NCBI RefSeq assembly: GCF_002077695.1
Contig: NZ_MWUE01000046.1
Coordinates: 1-51,745, forward strand
Length of the DNA: 51,745 nucleotides
Source of the DNA: Pantoea latae
GTDB lineage: Bacteria > Pseudomonadota > Gammaproteobacteria > Enterobacterales > Enterobacteriaceae
Direction: 5' to 3'
In this document: positions 1 to 7,812 of the stretch, piece after piece
Numbering within the stretch: position 1 is the first letter of the stretch
How the letters are laid out: each line of letters opens with the position of its first letter
Notes under the pieces: model-generated
Seen by the model: only the letters and a program-made list of their open reading frames with translations
The model's database searches: none
What the model was told of the DNA's origin: nothing
Position numbers and translations under genes: made by a program

Positions 1-49
1 TCGCAGCGCTGAACAGAGTGAGTCTGCCAGGAGAGCCCGCATGGATGCG

Positions 50-170
50 GGCGAAAGGTGGGGCTGGAACAGGGAGGTTCCATCCCCACCGGTCCGTCAG
101 GCAGACGAATGACGTGAAGGGACCGCGTCAGCGGCGCGAGGACCGCCCGCCCCGGAGCGGCACCAGACTG
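50..170 (-). repeat. GC-rich structured repeat, copy 1
   Basis: Read on the minus strand, this stretch shares two exact blocks with the right end of the window: GTCCTCGCGCCGCT (143 to 130) and GACGGACCG (98 to 90). They are separated by exactly 31 nt in both copies. The second block is followed at once by a hairpin: GGTGGGG (90-84) pairs with CCCCACC (63-57), and an inner stem GGAAC/GTTCC closes a 6-nt loop. A further small hairpin CCCGCAT/ATGCGGG lies near 37-52. The copy sits just 3' of argS in the same orientation. I do not recognise it as REP, ERIC or another named family. The limits are approximate. Confidence 0.6.
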
Positions 171-177
171 CGTTATC

Positions 178-222
178 ACCCCGTGCTTAACTGACAAGCA
201 TTACGCCAGGGCGGGGTTTTTG
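178..222 (+). terminator. Possible rho-independent terminator entering from the left
   Basis: ACCCCG (178-183) can pair with CGGGGT (212-217), and an inner TGCTT (184-188) pairs with AAGCA (196-200). A run of five T follows. The 11-nt bulge on the 3' side makes it imperfect. It would stop rightward transcription from outside the window before it opposes argS. No T run follows on the minus strand, so it is a poor argS terminator. Confidence 0.35.
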
Positions 223-226
223 TTTA

Positions 227-1957
227 TTACATACGCTCGACGGTTTTGATACCCAGGGTATCCAGACCCTGCTTCAGGGTCTTCGCCGTCAGCGCCGCCA
301 GCTGCAGGCGGCTCAGGCGCGTTGATTCCTCTTCCGCGCTGAGTATCGGGCAGTGCTCGTAGAAGCCGGAGAAAAGCCCCGCCAGGTCGTAAAGATAGGC
401 GCACATCACGTGCGGCGTGCCGTCGCGCGCCACCTGCGTGATGGTCTCTTCAAACTGCAGCAGGCGCGTCGCCAGCTGCGCTTCGCGATCTTCGGTAATC
501 GCCAGCGGCGCGTCGATGCTGTCGACGTCAACGCCCGCTTTGCGGAACACCGAGAGCACGCGGGTGTAGGCGTACTGCATATAGGGCGCGGTATTGCCCT
601 CAAACGCCAGCATATTGTCCCAGTCAAAGATGTAGTCGGTGGTGCGGCTCTTCGACAGGTCGGCGTACTTCACCGCGCCGATGCCGACCACTTCCGCCAG
701 CTGCTGCAGCTCCGCTTCGCTCATCTCCGGGTTCTTCTCGCGCACCAGCTTCAGTGCGCGATCGTGCGCTTCGTCCAGCAGATCGGCGAGCTTGATGGTG
801 CCGCCGCTGCGGGTCTTGAACGGACGGCCATCTTTACCCAGCATCATGCCGAAGGCGTGGTGCTCCAGCGGCACTGATTCCGGCACGTAGCCCGCTTTGC
901 GCACGATGGTCCACGCTTGCTGCAGATGCTGATGCTGACGCGAATCGATGTAGTAAAGCACGCGATCGGCCTTCAGCGTCTCGTAGCGATATTTGGCGCA
1001 GGCGATATCGGTGGTGGTATAGAGGTAGCCGCCATCTTTCTTCTGAATGATGACGCCCATCGGCTCGCCTTCTTTATTCTGGAACTCGTCGAGGAACACC
1101 ACGGTGGCGCCCTCGCTGGTCACAGCCAGCCCTTTGGCGCGCAGATCGGCGACGATGCCCGGCAGCATGTCGTTATAGAGGCTTTCGCCCATCACGTCTT
1201 TGCGGGTCAGCGTCACGTTCAGGCGATCATAAATCAGCTGATTCTGCCCCATGGTGATATCCACCAGCTTCTTCCACATGGTGCGGCAATATTCGTCGCC
1301 GCCCTGCAGCTTCACCACGTAGGCGCGCGCGCGCTCGGCGAAGGCTTCATCTTCGTCGTAGGTGCGTTTCGCTTCGCGGTAGAAGGCTTCCAGATCGGCC
1401 AGCGCGATCGCTTCGTGGTGCTCGTTCTGCTGCTTCTCCAGAAAAGCGATCAGCATACCGAACTGCGTGCCCCAGTCGCCGACGTGGTTGGCGCGGATCA
1501 CGTTATGCCCGAGGAACGACAGGGTGCGCACGGCGGCATCGCCGATAATGGTGGAGCGCACATGGCCGACATGCATCTCTTTCGCCACGTTAGGCGCGGA
1601 GTAGTCGACAACGATGGTTTGCGGCTCAACGGCGGCGACGCCGAGACGCGGCTGCGTCAGCGCCTGTTTTGCCTGTGCGGCCAGCCAGCTGCGGTCGAGG
1701 AAAATATTGATAAAGCCTGGGCCAGCGATCTCGACCTTGCTGGCGATGCCCGCTAAATCAAGGTGGGTTATCACGCTTTCAGCCAGCTGTCGCGGCGCCT
1801 GTCCCAGCTTTTTCGCCACCGCCATAATGCCGTTGGCCTGATAATCCCCAAACTGAATTTTAGCGGACTGACGAACCTGGGGTTCACAGTCGGCCGGCGC
1901 ACCGGCTAAAATCATCGCCTGACTGACTTTTTCGGAAAGAAGAGCCTGAATATTCAC
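227..1957 (-). CDS. argS: Arginine--tRNA ligase
   Basis: Class I aminoacyl-tRNA synthetase that charges tRNA-Arg with arginine in the cytoplasm. The 576-residue length matches the E. coli enzyme (577). The N-terminal Add-1 domain is followed by the ATP-binding HVGH signature at residues 129-132 and later by the DALR anticodon-binding region ending in KTVERM. Like other ArgRS enzymes, it shows no classical KMSKS; the corresponding loop lies around GMMLGKDGRPFKTRSGG. The ATG start gives the family N-terminus MNIQALLSEKV and follows an AAGGTAA-type ribosome site. A sigma-70 promoter lies about 110 bp upstream at 2065-2093, so the gene appears to be transcribed alone. Confidence 0.98.
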   Translation of the reverse strand: MNIQALLSEKVSQAMILAGAPADCEPQVRQSAKIQFGDYQANGIMAVAKKLGQAPRQLAESVITHLDLAGIASKVEIAGPGFINIFLDRSWLAAQAKQALTQPRLGVAAVEPQTIVVDYSAPNVAKEMHVGHVRSTIIGDAAVRTLSFLGHNVIRANHVGDWGTQFGMLIAFLEKQQNEHHEAIALADLEAFYREAKRTYDEDEAFAERARAYVVKLQGGDEYCRTMWKKLVDITMGQNQLIYDRLNVTLTRKDVMGESLYNDMLPGIVADLRAKGLAVTSEGATVVFLDEFQNKEGEPMGVIIQKKDGGYLYTTTDIACAKYRYETLKADRVLYYIDSRQHQHLQQAWTIVRKAGYVPESVPLEHHAFGMMLGKDGRPFKTRSGGTIKLADLLDEAHDRALKLVREKNPEMSEAELQQLAEVVGIGAVKYADLSKSRTTDYIFDWDNMLAFEGNTAPYMQYAYTRVLSVFRKAGVDVDSIDAPLAITEDREAQLATRLLQFEETITQVARDGTPHVMCAYLYDLAGLFSGFYEHCPILSAEEESTRLSRLQLAALTAKTLKQGLDTLGIKTVERM

Positions 1958-1980
1958 CGCATTACCTTCATATGCTGAAA

Positions 1981-2004
1981 GGCTCGACTGCTGCGCAGCG
2001 AGCC
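1981..2004 (-). other. Stem-loop in the argS leader
   Basis: GGCTCG (1981-1986) pairs with CGAGCC (1999-2004) around an internally palindromic CTGCGCAG. It lies about 24 nt upstream of the argS start, inside the predicted leader. It could affect translation, but nothing in the sequence proves a role. Confidence 0.3.
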
Positions 2005-2064
2005 ATTGTCATCATCCTGCCAGAGCGCCCACAGGCCGCGCAGAATGGAAAAAAAGAAGGGGGA

Positions 2065-2093
2065 AGTATACGTGAAATGTCACGTTGCGTCAG
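2065..2093 (-). promoter_or_regulatory. Predicted argS promoter
   Basis: On the minus strand, CTGACG (2093-2088) and TATACT (2070-2065) are separated by 17 bp. This is a good sigma-70 match oriented toward argS. The start point would be near 2058, giving a leader of about 100 nt. Confidence 0.55.
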
Positions 2094-2115
2094 CAGTCGC
2101 CGCGCAGAGAGAGTG

Positions 2116-2144
2116 CGGGGAAACGGCGTCAGGCCGGTTTCCCG
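2116..2144 (-). terminator. Stem-loop after the 40-residue membrane peptide gene
   Basis: GGGAAACGGC (2118-2127) can pair with GCCGGTTTCCC (2133-2143). It begins 10 nt after the stop codon of the leftward small gene. No T tract follows, so it may protect the 3' end or act as a weak terminator rather than an intrinsic one. Confidence 0.35.
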
Positions 2145-2153
2145 AAAGAGAGG

Positions 2154-2276
2154 CTAACGACGGCGAAGATGGCGACGAGGGTTTTTGACGCTTTTATCTT
2201 CTCGCACCTTCCAGTGGCGGGAAATTGCAAATCCCATCAGTGCGATCAGGACTGCGACAACAATGAGCATGAACAT
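2154..2276 (-). CDS. Small membrane protein, 40 residues, unknown function
   Basis: A short reading frame encodes 40 residues starting MFMLIVVAVLIALMG. Residues 2-18 are an uninterrupted hydrophobic stretch fit for one membrane span. The tail is strongly basic (RHWK, then RRHLRRR at the end), which by the positive-inside rule predicts a cytoplasmic C-terminus. AAGGA lies 9 nt upstream of the ATG, and a promoter (TTGCTG, 18 bp, TATACA) is found at 2367-2396 on the same strand. The gene stands alone between argS and yecM. I do not recognise its family. Evidence is the combination of promoter, ribosome site and membrane-peptide composition. Confidence 0.6.
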   Translation of the reverse strand: MFMLIVVAVLIALMGFAISRHWKVREDKSVKNPRRHLRRR

Positions 2277-2584
2277 AGAGCCATTCCTTGTAGTTGTGTT
2301 AGGTCAAATTTATAAGAAAGGCGGTGCTGCTGCAATTGTTTGGCGGGCAAATAAGAGTTATCTCATTGTATAAATGAATGTCATTAATTTCAGCAATTTA
2401 GTGCACTTTCATCCAGAAACTACTGGCCCTGAAGCGGGGATAAATCCGAATTAAAAGGGCTTATTACATGGTTTTGCGGCAAAATTGGGGGCAAATCGGA
2501 TGATTCTTATCATTTAATCGCGCCTGAACCAGTGCTGGCGGGACTTTGTATTGATAAAAAAACGTAAACAAACAAGGGCGTTTT
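2277..2584. promoter_or_regulatory. AT-rich divergent control region before yecM
   Basis: About 308 bp separate the leftward 40-residue gene from yecM. It holds the leftward promoter at 2367-2396 (TTGCTG, 18 bp, TATACA). At 2499-2517 lies a Fur-like sequence (GATGATTCTTATCATTT) matching about 12 of 19 positions of the Fur consensus, which is weak. The stretch is clearly more AT-rich than the genes around it. No other gene was seen. Confidence 0.4.
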
Positions 2585-3151
2585 ATGACTTCCAACCTCT
2601 CTTTTCCCTCTGAATTAGCGGATTTAGCGATCGATCTGGCGCGATTTAGCGCAGCGCTGGAAGAATTCGCCGCGCGTCTCGGATTAAGCTTAGCGACGCT
2701 CGAAGCGGATCATATTGCCGTGCGCTGCCATCAAAACAGCACCGCGGAGCGCTGGCAGCAGGGACTGGCGAAAATCGGCAGCCAGTTTTCCGAGGCAATC
2801 ATCAATGGCCGGCCTATCCGCCTGTTTAAGCTGCACCAGCCCTTAGCGCTGAACGGCTGGCAGATCGACGTGGTCGAGTTACCCTGGCCGGGGGAGAAGC
2901 GCTATCGCCATGAAGGTTTTGAGCATGTGGAAATCGTGCTGCGCGGCGATCACCAGACGCTGGGCGTGCGCGCCATGGCGCTGCTCAGCGACGACGCGCT
3001 GACGCAGCCCGGCATCTCGTTTAAAACCAGTTCGCCAAAAGGGGAAAACGAGCGGCTGCCCAATCCGACCTTAGCGGTGACCGACGGGCAGACCACGATA
3101 AAGTTTCATCCGTGGCGACTGGAGGAGATCGTCGCCAGCGAGGCGGGCTAA
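2585..3151 (+). CDS. yecM: YecM family protein (glyoxalase/VOC fold)
   Basis: 188-residue protein of the YecM family, a conserved enterobacterial protein with a vicinal-oxygen-chelate (glyoxalase-like) fold. Metal-binding candidates typical of the family are visible: DHIAVRCH near residues 42-49, ELPWPGEKRYRHEGFEHVEIV near the middle, and IKFHPW close to the C-terminus. The biochemical role of the family is not established, so none is claimed. The ATG start follows CAAGGGCGTTTT. The stop codon overlaps that of the convergent lyase gene by three bases (3149-3150 shared region), so the two transcripts meet tail to tail without a terminator. Confidence 0.9.
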   Translation: MTSNLSFPSELADLAIDLARFSAALEEFAARLGLSLATLEADHIAVRCHQNSTAERWQQGLAKIGSQFSEAIINGRPIRLFKLHQPLALNGWQIDVVELPWPGEKRYRHEGFEHVEIVLRGDHQTLGVRAMALLSDDALTQPGISFKTSSPKGENERLPNPTLAVTDGQTTIKFHPWRLEEIVASEAG

Positions 3152-4293
3152 GCGCGCGCGGCGACCGCTGTCTGGAAACGGCGCAGCGCCTCGTCCAGCG
3201 TGGCGTGGGTGCAGCCGAAATTAAAGCGTACAAAGCGATCGTCGCCGAAGTCGCGGCCGGGGGAGAAACCCAGCCCGTGCTTTTCGAAATAGAGCGCCGG
3301 GCTGGCGACATCCAGCCCGCTGCAGTCGATCCAGCCCAGGTAGGTCGCTTCCGGCAGCGCCATCGAGACGCCCGGCAGCGCGTTGACGGCCGCATGCAGC
3401 CGATCGCGGCTGACGCGCAGATAGTCGAGCTGCGCCGCCAGCCAGGCGTCGCCGTGACGCCATGCCGCTTCGGCGGCCACCAGCGCCAGAATATCGACGT
3501 CGGGCACGATGCCGTAGCGCGCCTGCTTAAAGCGCGCGCGCAGCCCGGCATTGGGAATTATCGCCAGCGAGGCGCCCAGCCCGGCAATGTTAAAGCTCTT
3601 GGAAGGGGAGATCAGCGTAATGCTGCGCTGCGCGGCGTCTTCGCTCAGGCTGGCGAAGGGGATATGACGCGCGCCGGGCGTCAGCAGCAGATCGCAGTGG
3701 ATCTCATCCGAACAGACGATTAGATCGTGCCGCTGGGCAAACGCCAGCTGCGCCTCCAGCTCGTCGCGGCGATAAACGGTGCCGCCGGGGTTCTGCGGGT
3801 TGCAGAGCAGCAGCAGCCTCTCTTTACCGTTGAGCTGCGCATCCGCCTGACGGAGGTCGACCACCCAGCGTCCCGCCTGCAGCGTCAGCGGCAGATAGCG
3901 CTGCTCGCGCTCCGCCAGCTTCGCCGCGCCGCGAAACGGCGGATAAATGGGCGACGGCGAGAGAGAGCGTTCGTCGCGCGCCGTCATGGCACGCACCGTC
4001 AGATTAAGGCCGCTCACCACGCCAGGCAGCACCACCAGCCATTCCGGCTCTACTTTCCACTGGTAGCGCTGTTCGAGGCGCGCCAGCGCCGCGTCGATGA
4101 AGCCGGCTGGCCGCGTGCCATAGCCGAAAACACCATGATCGGCGCGGCTTTTTATCGCGTCGATCACGCACTCGGGCGAGCGGAAATCGGTGTCCGCCAC
4201 CCACAGCGGAAGCAGGTCCGGGTCACTGTATTTGTTCCATTTGAGACTATCGCTGTGACGACGGTCTATCCGTTGGTCAAAATTAAATGCCAT
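3148..4293 (-). CDS. MalY/PatB family pyridoxal-phosphate C-S lyase
   Basis: 381-residue fold-type I PLP enzyme of the MalY/PatB (cystathionine beta-lyase-like) group. The PLP lysine lies in SPSKSFNIAGLG. The cofactor-binding NPQNPGG and SDEIHCDL motifs precede it, and the N-terminus has the family pattern MAFNFDQRIDRRHSDSLKWN. Members cleave C-S bonds of cystathionine or related thio-amino acids; some also regulate maltose genes. The actual substrate here is unknown. The start at 4293 was chosen because it gives the family N-terminus; the open frame extends further upstream only with arginine-rich non-homologous sequence. It diverges from cutC, 86 bp away. Confidence 0.85.
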   Translation of the reverse strand: MAFNFDQRIDRRHSDSLKWNKYSDPDLLPLWVADTDFRSPECVIDAIKSRADHGVFGYGTRPAGFIDAALARLEQRYQWKVEPEWLVVLPGVVSGLNLTVRAMTARDERSLSPSPIYPPFRGAAKLAEREQRYLPLTLQAGRWVVDLRQADAQLNGKERLLLLCNPQNPGGTVYRRDELEAQLAFAQRHDLIVCSDEIHCDLLLTPGARHIPFASLSEDAAQRSITLISPSKSFNIAGLGASLAIIPNAGLRARFKQARYGIVPDVDILALVAAEAAWRHGDAWLAAQLDYLRVSRDRLHAAVNALPGVSMALPEATYLGWIDCSGLDVASPALYFEKHGLGFSPGRDFGDDRFVRFNFGCTHATLDEALRRFQTAVAARA

Positions 4294-4379
4294 GCGCGGT
4301 TTTCCACGTAAACTGATGTCTGTTGCCAGACTAACCGATAGCCCTGTGTCGAGCCAGACGTCATGTAAAGGAGGAACCG

Positions 4380-5132
4380 ATGACAACCCTGGAAATTTGC
4401 TGCTACGGCGTGGATTGCGCCATGACGGCGCAGCAGGCCGGCGCCGACCGCGTTGAGCTGTGCGCCGCGCCGCGCGAAGGCGGCCTGACGCCTTCCGCTG
4501 GGTCACTGGAAGCGGCACGACGTGAAATATCGATTCCGGTTCATCCTATCGTCCGGCCGCGCGGTGGCGACTTCTGCTACACCGCGCGGGAATTTGAGAT
4601 CATGAAATCTGACGTGGCGCGCATCCGCGATATGGGCTTCCCCGGCCTGGTCATCGGCATGCTGGATGAAGAGGCGCATATCGATCGCGCGCGTATGCGG
4701 CAGATTATGGCGCTGTGCGACGGCGTGCAGGTCACCTTCCATCGCGCCTTCGACCTCTGCCACAGCCCGAACCGCGCGCTGGACGAATTAACCGCGCTGG
4801 GCGTGGCGCGCGTGCTCACCTCCGGGCAGCAGCAGAGCGCGGAAAACGGAATTGCATTATTAAAGGAACTTAATGAACAGAGCGAGGGTCCAATCATTAT
4901 GGCCGGTGCTGGCGTGCGCCTCAGCAACCTGCAAAAGTTCCTCGACAGCGGACTTTGCGAGGTTCACAGCTCTGCCAGCCGCCTCGTGACCTCGCCGATG
5001 CGCTATCGCAAAGCCGGTGTCTCCATGTGTTCTGATGCGGAAATGGATGAGTTCAGCCGTTACTGCGTGGACAGCGACGTGGTGGAAGCCATGAAAAGCG
5101 TGATGCAGCTTAATACCGTCAGGGTAGCCTGA
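4380..5132 (+). CDS. cutC: Copper homeostasis family protein CutC
   Basis: 250-residue TIM-barrel protein of the CutC family. It begins TLEICCYGVDCAMTAQQAGADRVELCAA and carries EGGLTPS, VHPIVRPRGGDFCY and the core VTFHRAFD motif, all hallmarks of the family. CutC was named for copper tolerance, but later work on E. coli questions a direct copper role, so the function is listed only by family. A near-perfect ribosome site (AAGGAGG, 7 nt before ATG) supports strong translation. The gene is monocistronic and ends in an intrinsic terminator at 5189-5218. Confidence 0.95.
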   Translation: MTTLEICCYGVDCAMTAQQAGADRVELCAAPREGGLTPSAGSLEAARREISIPVHPIVRPRGGDFCYTAREFEIMKSDVARIRDMGFPGLVIGMLDEEAHIDRARMRQIMALCDGVQVTFHRAFDLCHSPNRALDELTALGVARVLTSGQQQSAENGIALLKELNEQSEGPIIMAGAGVRLSNLQKFLDSGLCEVHSSASRLVTSPMRYRKAGVSMCSDAEMDEFSRYCVDSDVVEAMKSVMQLNTVRVA

Positions 5133-5188
5133 ATCACCAGAGATTTTGCCGCGCAGCACGCCTTATGACGTGATGTTTGCAAGTACCA

Positions 5189-5218
5189 AACCCCAGCCAT
5201 CTTGCTGGGGTTCTTTTT
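5189..5218 (+). terminator. cutC terminator
   Basis: AACCCCAGC (5189-5197) and GCTGGGGTT (5204-5212) form a 9-bp stem with a 6-nt loop, followed by CTTTTT. It is a classical rho-independent terminator. Confidence 0.9.
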
Positions 5219-5299
5219 ATCTGCCGATTAGCAGCAGGCCGCGCCAGAAGCCGCCAATGCGGTTACACTCAGGTTATTGAGATCACTGGGAGTTACACC

Positions 5300-6145
5300 A
5301 TGACACGCTCTCTGACTGCGGCGCTTGCGCTGGCTCTGCTTTTCGCCTCTCCCGCGCTGCGGGCCGCCGGGTGCGCTCCGCACAGCAAGGCCGTCGCCAG
5401 TAGCAACAGCTGGATTATGCTGGGCGGCAGCGCCAAAGGCGCGGTGCGTCAGGTGATCGCCGGCGAGTTCGGCAAAGACGTGGACTCGCAAAAGCGGGTG
5501 CTGGGGCAGTTCGATCCCTGCGGCATCCTGCTGGTGGCCGACGTCACCTTCGATAAAAAAGAGCACAACGTCATCCTGAGCATGGAGCAGCATATCGCCC
5601 GCGTGCAGGGCGGCTGGGTGGCGGAATACGCCTACCTGGTGAAGGTGTTGAAAGAGGGGCAGGAGCAGGTGGTCGACAACCGTCAGGGCACCATTAGCTG
5701 GCTGACCGGCCAGCACGGCAATATCGTCACCGCCTCCGATAAATTTACCAGCATGGGCAAGAGCGGTTTTACCGATACCACCTACCGCTACGACGCGCAG
5801 CTGCGGCTGGCGAAAAGCGTCTCGCGCGGCACCGACGCGCTGACCAACGGCGAAAGTCGCTGGCAGTGGAATCCGCAAGGGCAGGTGATCAGCGCCATCA
5901 CGGCGCGCAGCAAAGATCGCTACACCTACGATAAAAATTTCCGCGAATGGCAGCTGCACGGCAGCGCCACCACGCCGGTCAGCTCGCTGCGCTCGGTGGA
6001 TGAGTGTCAGCTGTGGGACGAGGTCGGCAACTGCACCTTAAGCTACCTGCACGAAACCGAAGTGTTTGATAAAGGCACTATCGAACGCCATCTCAGCGCT
6101 GCCTATAAATATCAGTACTGGGATCGGCCGGCGGAGGCGGAGTAG
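5300..6145 (+). CDS. Exported protein of unknown function
   Basis: 281 residues from an ATG preceded by GGGAG at a spacing of 8 nt. The frame is open upstream, but only this start places a signal peptide at the N-terminus: MTRSLTAALALALLFASPALRAAG, then Cys. The AAGC sequence could be a degenerate lipobox or an ordinary signal peptidase I site. The mature part contains cysteines able to form disulfides (near GCAP, DPCG, DECQLWDEVGNC) and repeated tyrosine/tryptophan patterns such as TYRYDAQLRLAKS and RWQWNPQGQV. These resemble an RHS/YD-like beta-rich fold but are too few to call. I do not recognise a family. It lies alone between the cutC terminator and the LysE-type gene. Confidence 0.75.
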   Translation: MTRSLTAALALALLFASPALRAAGCAPHSKAVASSNSWIMLGGSAKGAVRQVIAGEFGKDVDSQKRVLGQFDPCGILLVADVTFDKKEHNVILSMEQHIARVQGGWVAEYAYLVKVLKEGQEQVVDNRQGTISWLTGQHGNIVTASDKFTSMGKSGFTDTTYRYDAQLRLAKSVSRGTDALTNGESRWQWNPQGQVISAITARSKDRYTYDKNFREWQLHGSATTPVSSLRSVDECQLWDEVGNCTLSYLHETEVFDKGTIERHLSAAYKYQYWDRPAEAE

Positions 6146-6213
6146 CGCGCAGAAACAGCGCGCCTGCGTTAAAAGTTTGTTAGAGTAAGCGGCGCCATTT
6201 CAGGGAGATAACT

Positions 6214-6840
6214 ATGACCGCCACGCTGCTGTTCTCGTTTTTATTCGCTATTACCATTTTGACGCTGACGCCCGGTTTCGACACCGCGCTGGTGCTGCGC
6301 ACCGCCGCCGCGCAGGGCTGGCGACGCGGCAGCGCAACGGCGCTGGGCATCAACCTCGGCTGTCTGCTGTGGGGCGTCGCGGTGGGGTGTGGCCTGGGCG
6401 CGCTGCTGCTGGCGTCGGAGATGGCCTATAACCTGCTGAAGTGGGTCGGCGCCGCTTATTTGCTTTATCTGGGCATCAGGCTGCTGCTCAGTCCGCGCAC
6501 GCAGCCGCAGGAAGAGGCCACGGGCGAAACCGCGCCGCAAAGCTATCTGAGCTGCTTCAATCGCGGCCTGTTCGGCAATCTGCTCAACCCTAAAATAGGC
6601 GTGTTTTACGTTACCTTCCTGCCGCAGTTTATTCCGGCGGGCGCCTCGGTGCCGCTCTGGTGCACGCTGCTGGCGCTGATGCATATTGCGATTGGCCTGC
6701 TGTGGAACGCCGTCCTGATCGGCGGCAGCCACTACTTTGCCGCGCACCTGCGCCGTCCGGCGGTGCTCAAGGTGATGGACCGCCTGACGGGCATGGTGTT
6801 TATCGGCTTCGCGGCGAAGCTGGCGCTTTCGCGCCGCTAG
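6214..6840 (+). CDS. LysE/RhtB family amino-acid exporter
   Basis: 208-residue inner-membrane protein of the LysE/RhtB translocator family. The family signature lies near the N-terminus (LTLTPGFDTALVLRTAAAQG, a variant of TPGPN). A second one, GLFGNLLNPKIGVFYVTFLPQF, lies in the middle; the conserved NPK motif is intact. Six hydrophobic segments can be counted. Members export amino acids or homoserine-type compounds; the substrate cannot be read from sequence. GGGAGATAACT precedes the ATG. Its stop lies 3 bp from the cmoB stop on the opposite strand. Confidence 0.88.
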   Translation: MTATLLFSFLFAITILTLTPGFDTALVLRTAAAQGWRRGSATALGINLGCLLWGVAVGCGLGALLLASEMAYNLLKWVGAAYLLYLGIRLLLSPRTQPQEEATGETAPQSYLSCFNRGLFGNLLNPKIGVFYVTFLPQFIPAGASVPLWCTLLALMHIAIGLLWNAVLIGGSHYFAAHLRRPAVLKVMDRLTGMVFIGFAAKLALSRR

Positions 6841-6843
6841 CCC

Positions 6844-7812
6844 TTAAGGTTTGGTGGCGACCAGCACCGCGCGCAGCGGCGCCGGGTAGCCTTCCACTGT
6901 TTTCGTGGCGTCGTGCGGGTCGAGGAACTCGGCCAGCGATTCGCTGGTCATCCAGCTGGTGCGGCGCTGCTCGTCGGTGGAGGTCACCGCATAGTCGACG
7001 ATTTTCACGTCAACAAAGCCGCACTTCTCCAGCCAGCTTTTCAGCGCCAGCGCTGACGGAATAAAGTAGACGTTGCGCATCTGCGCGTAGCGCTCGCCCG
7101 GCACCAGCACGTCCCGTTCGTCCCCTTCGATCACCAGGGTTTCCAGCACCAGCTCGCCGCCGCTCACCAGCTGGTTTTTCAGCTGCAGCAGATGATCGAG
7201 CGGCGAGCGGCGATGATAGAGCACGCCCATAGAGAAAACGGTGTCGAACGCCTGCAGCGTCGGCAGCTGCTCAATGCCGAGCGGCAGCAGATGCGCGCGT
7301 CGGTCGTCGCCCAGCAGCTTGCGCACCGCTTCAAACTGGCAGAGGAACAGCTGCATCGGATCGATGCCCACCACCAGCTGCGCGCCTGCGCCGACCATGC
7401 GCCACATGTGATAGCCGCTGCCGCAGCCGACGTCCAGCACGGTGCGGCCCGCCAGCGAGGAGATATGCGGCGCGACGCGCTGCCACTTCCAGTCAGAGCG
7501 CCACTCGGTGTCGATTGCGGTGCCGTAGAGCGCATAGGGGCCTTTGCGCCACGGCATCAGGTTGCGCAGCAGCTTCTCAATGCCCTGGCGCTGGCGATCG
7601 CTCAGGTCGTCGCGATCGGCGCTGACGCTGTGCAGCAGGTCGAGATGCTGCGGCTGCAGCAGCGGCAGATGATCCACCGACTTTTCCCAGTTGCGAAACA
7701 GGCCATGCAGGTTCTCTTTCTGCCAGGCGGCGATCTGCGCCGGCAGCACCTCCAGCCAGCTGGCGAGCGGACCGGTGGCGATTTGCTGATAAAAACGGCC
7801 AAACTCAATCAT
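6844..7812 (-). CDS. cmoB: tRNA U34 carboxymethyltransferase CmoB
   Basis: 322-residue enzyme using carboxy-S-adenosyl-methionine to carboxymethylate 5-hydroxyuridine 34 of several tRNAs, giving uridine-5-oxyacetic acid. The SAM-type motif I, VLDVGCGSGYHMWRM, is clear. It is followed by VVGIDPMQLFLCQFEAVRKLL and FDTVFSMGVLYHRRSPLDHL, all diagnostic for CmoB. The start codon overlaps the stop of cmoA by 4 bp (7809-7812), so the two are translationally coupled. That makes sense because CmoA makes the unusual cofactor that CmoB consumes. Confidence 0.97.
   Translation of the reverse strand: MIEFGRFYQQIATGPLASWLEVLPAQIAAWQKENLHGLFRNWEKSVDHLPLLQPQHLDLLHSVSADRDDLSDRQRQGIEKLLRNLMPWRKGPYALYGTAIDTEWRSDWKWQRVAPHISSLAGRTVLDVGCGSGYHMWRMVGAGAQLVVGIDPMQLFLCQFEAVRKLLGDDRRAHLLPLGIEQLPTLQAFDTVFSMGVLYHRRSPLDHLLQLKNQLVSGGELVLETLVIEGDERDVLVPGERYAQMRNVYFIPSALALKSWLEKCGFVDVKIVDYAVTSTDEQRRTSWMTSESLAEFLDPHDATKTVEGYPAPLRAVLVATKP

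Noticed and set aside
2116..2144. REP-type palindrome
   Set aside because: The hairpin sequence does not match the REP consensus and occurs once; a 3'-end stem-loop is simpler.
5177..5299. Longer N-terminus for the exported protein at 5300
   Set aside because: It would start inside the cutC terminator and bury the signal peptide 41 residues into the protein.
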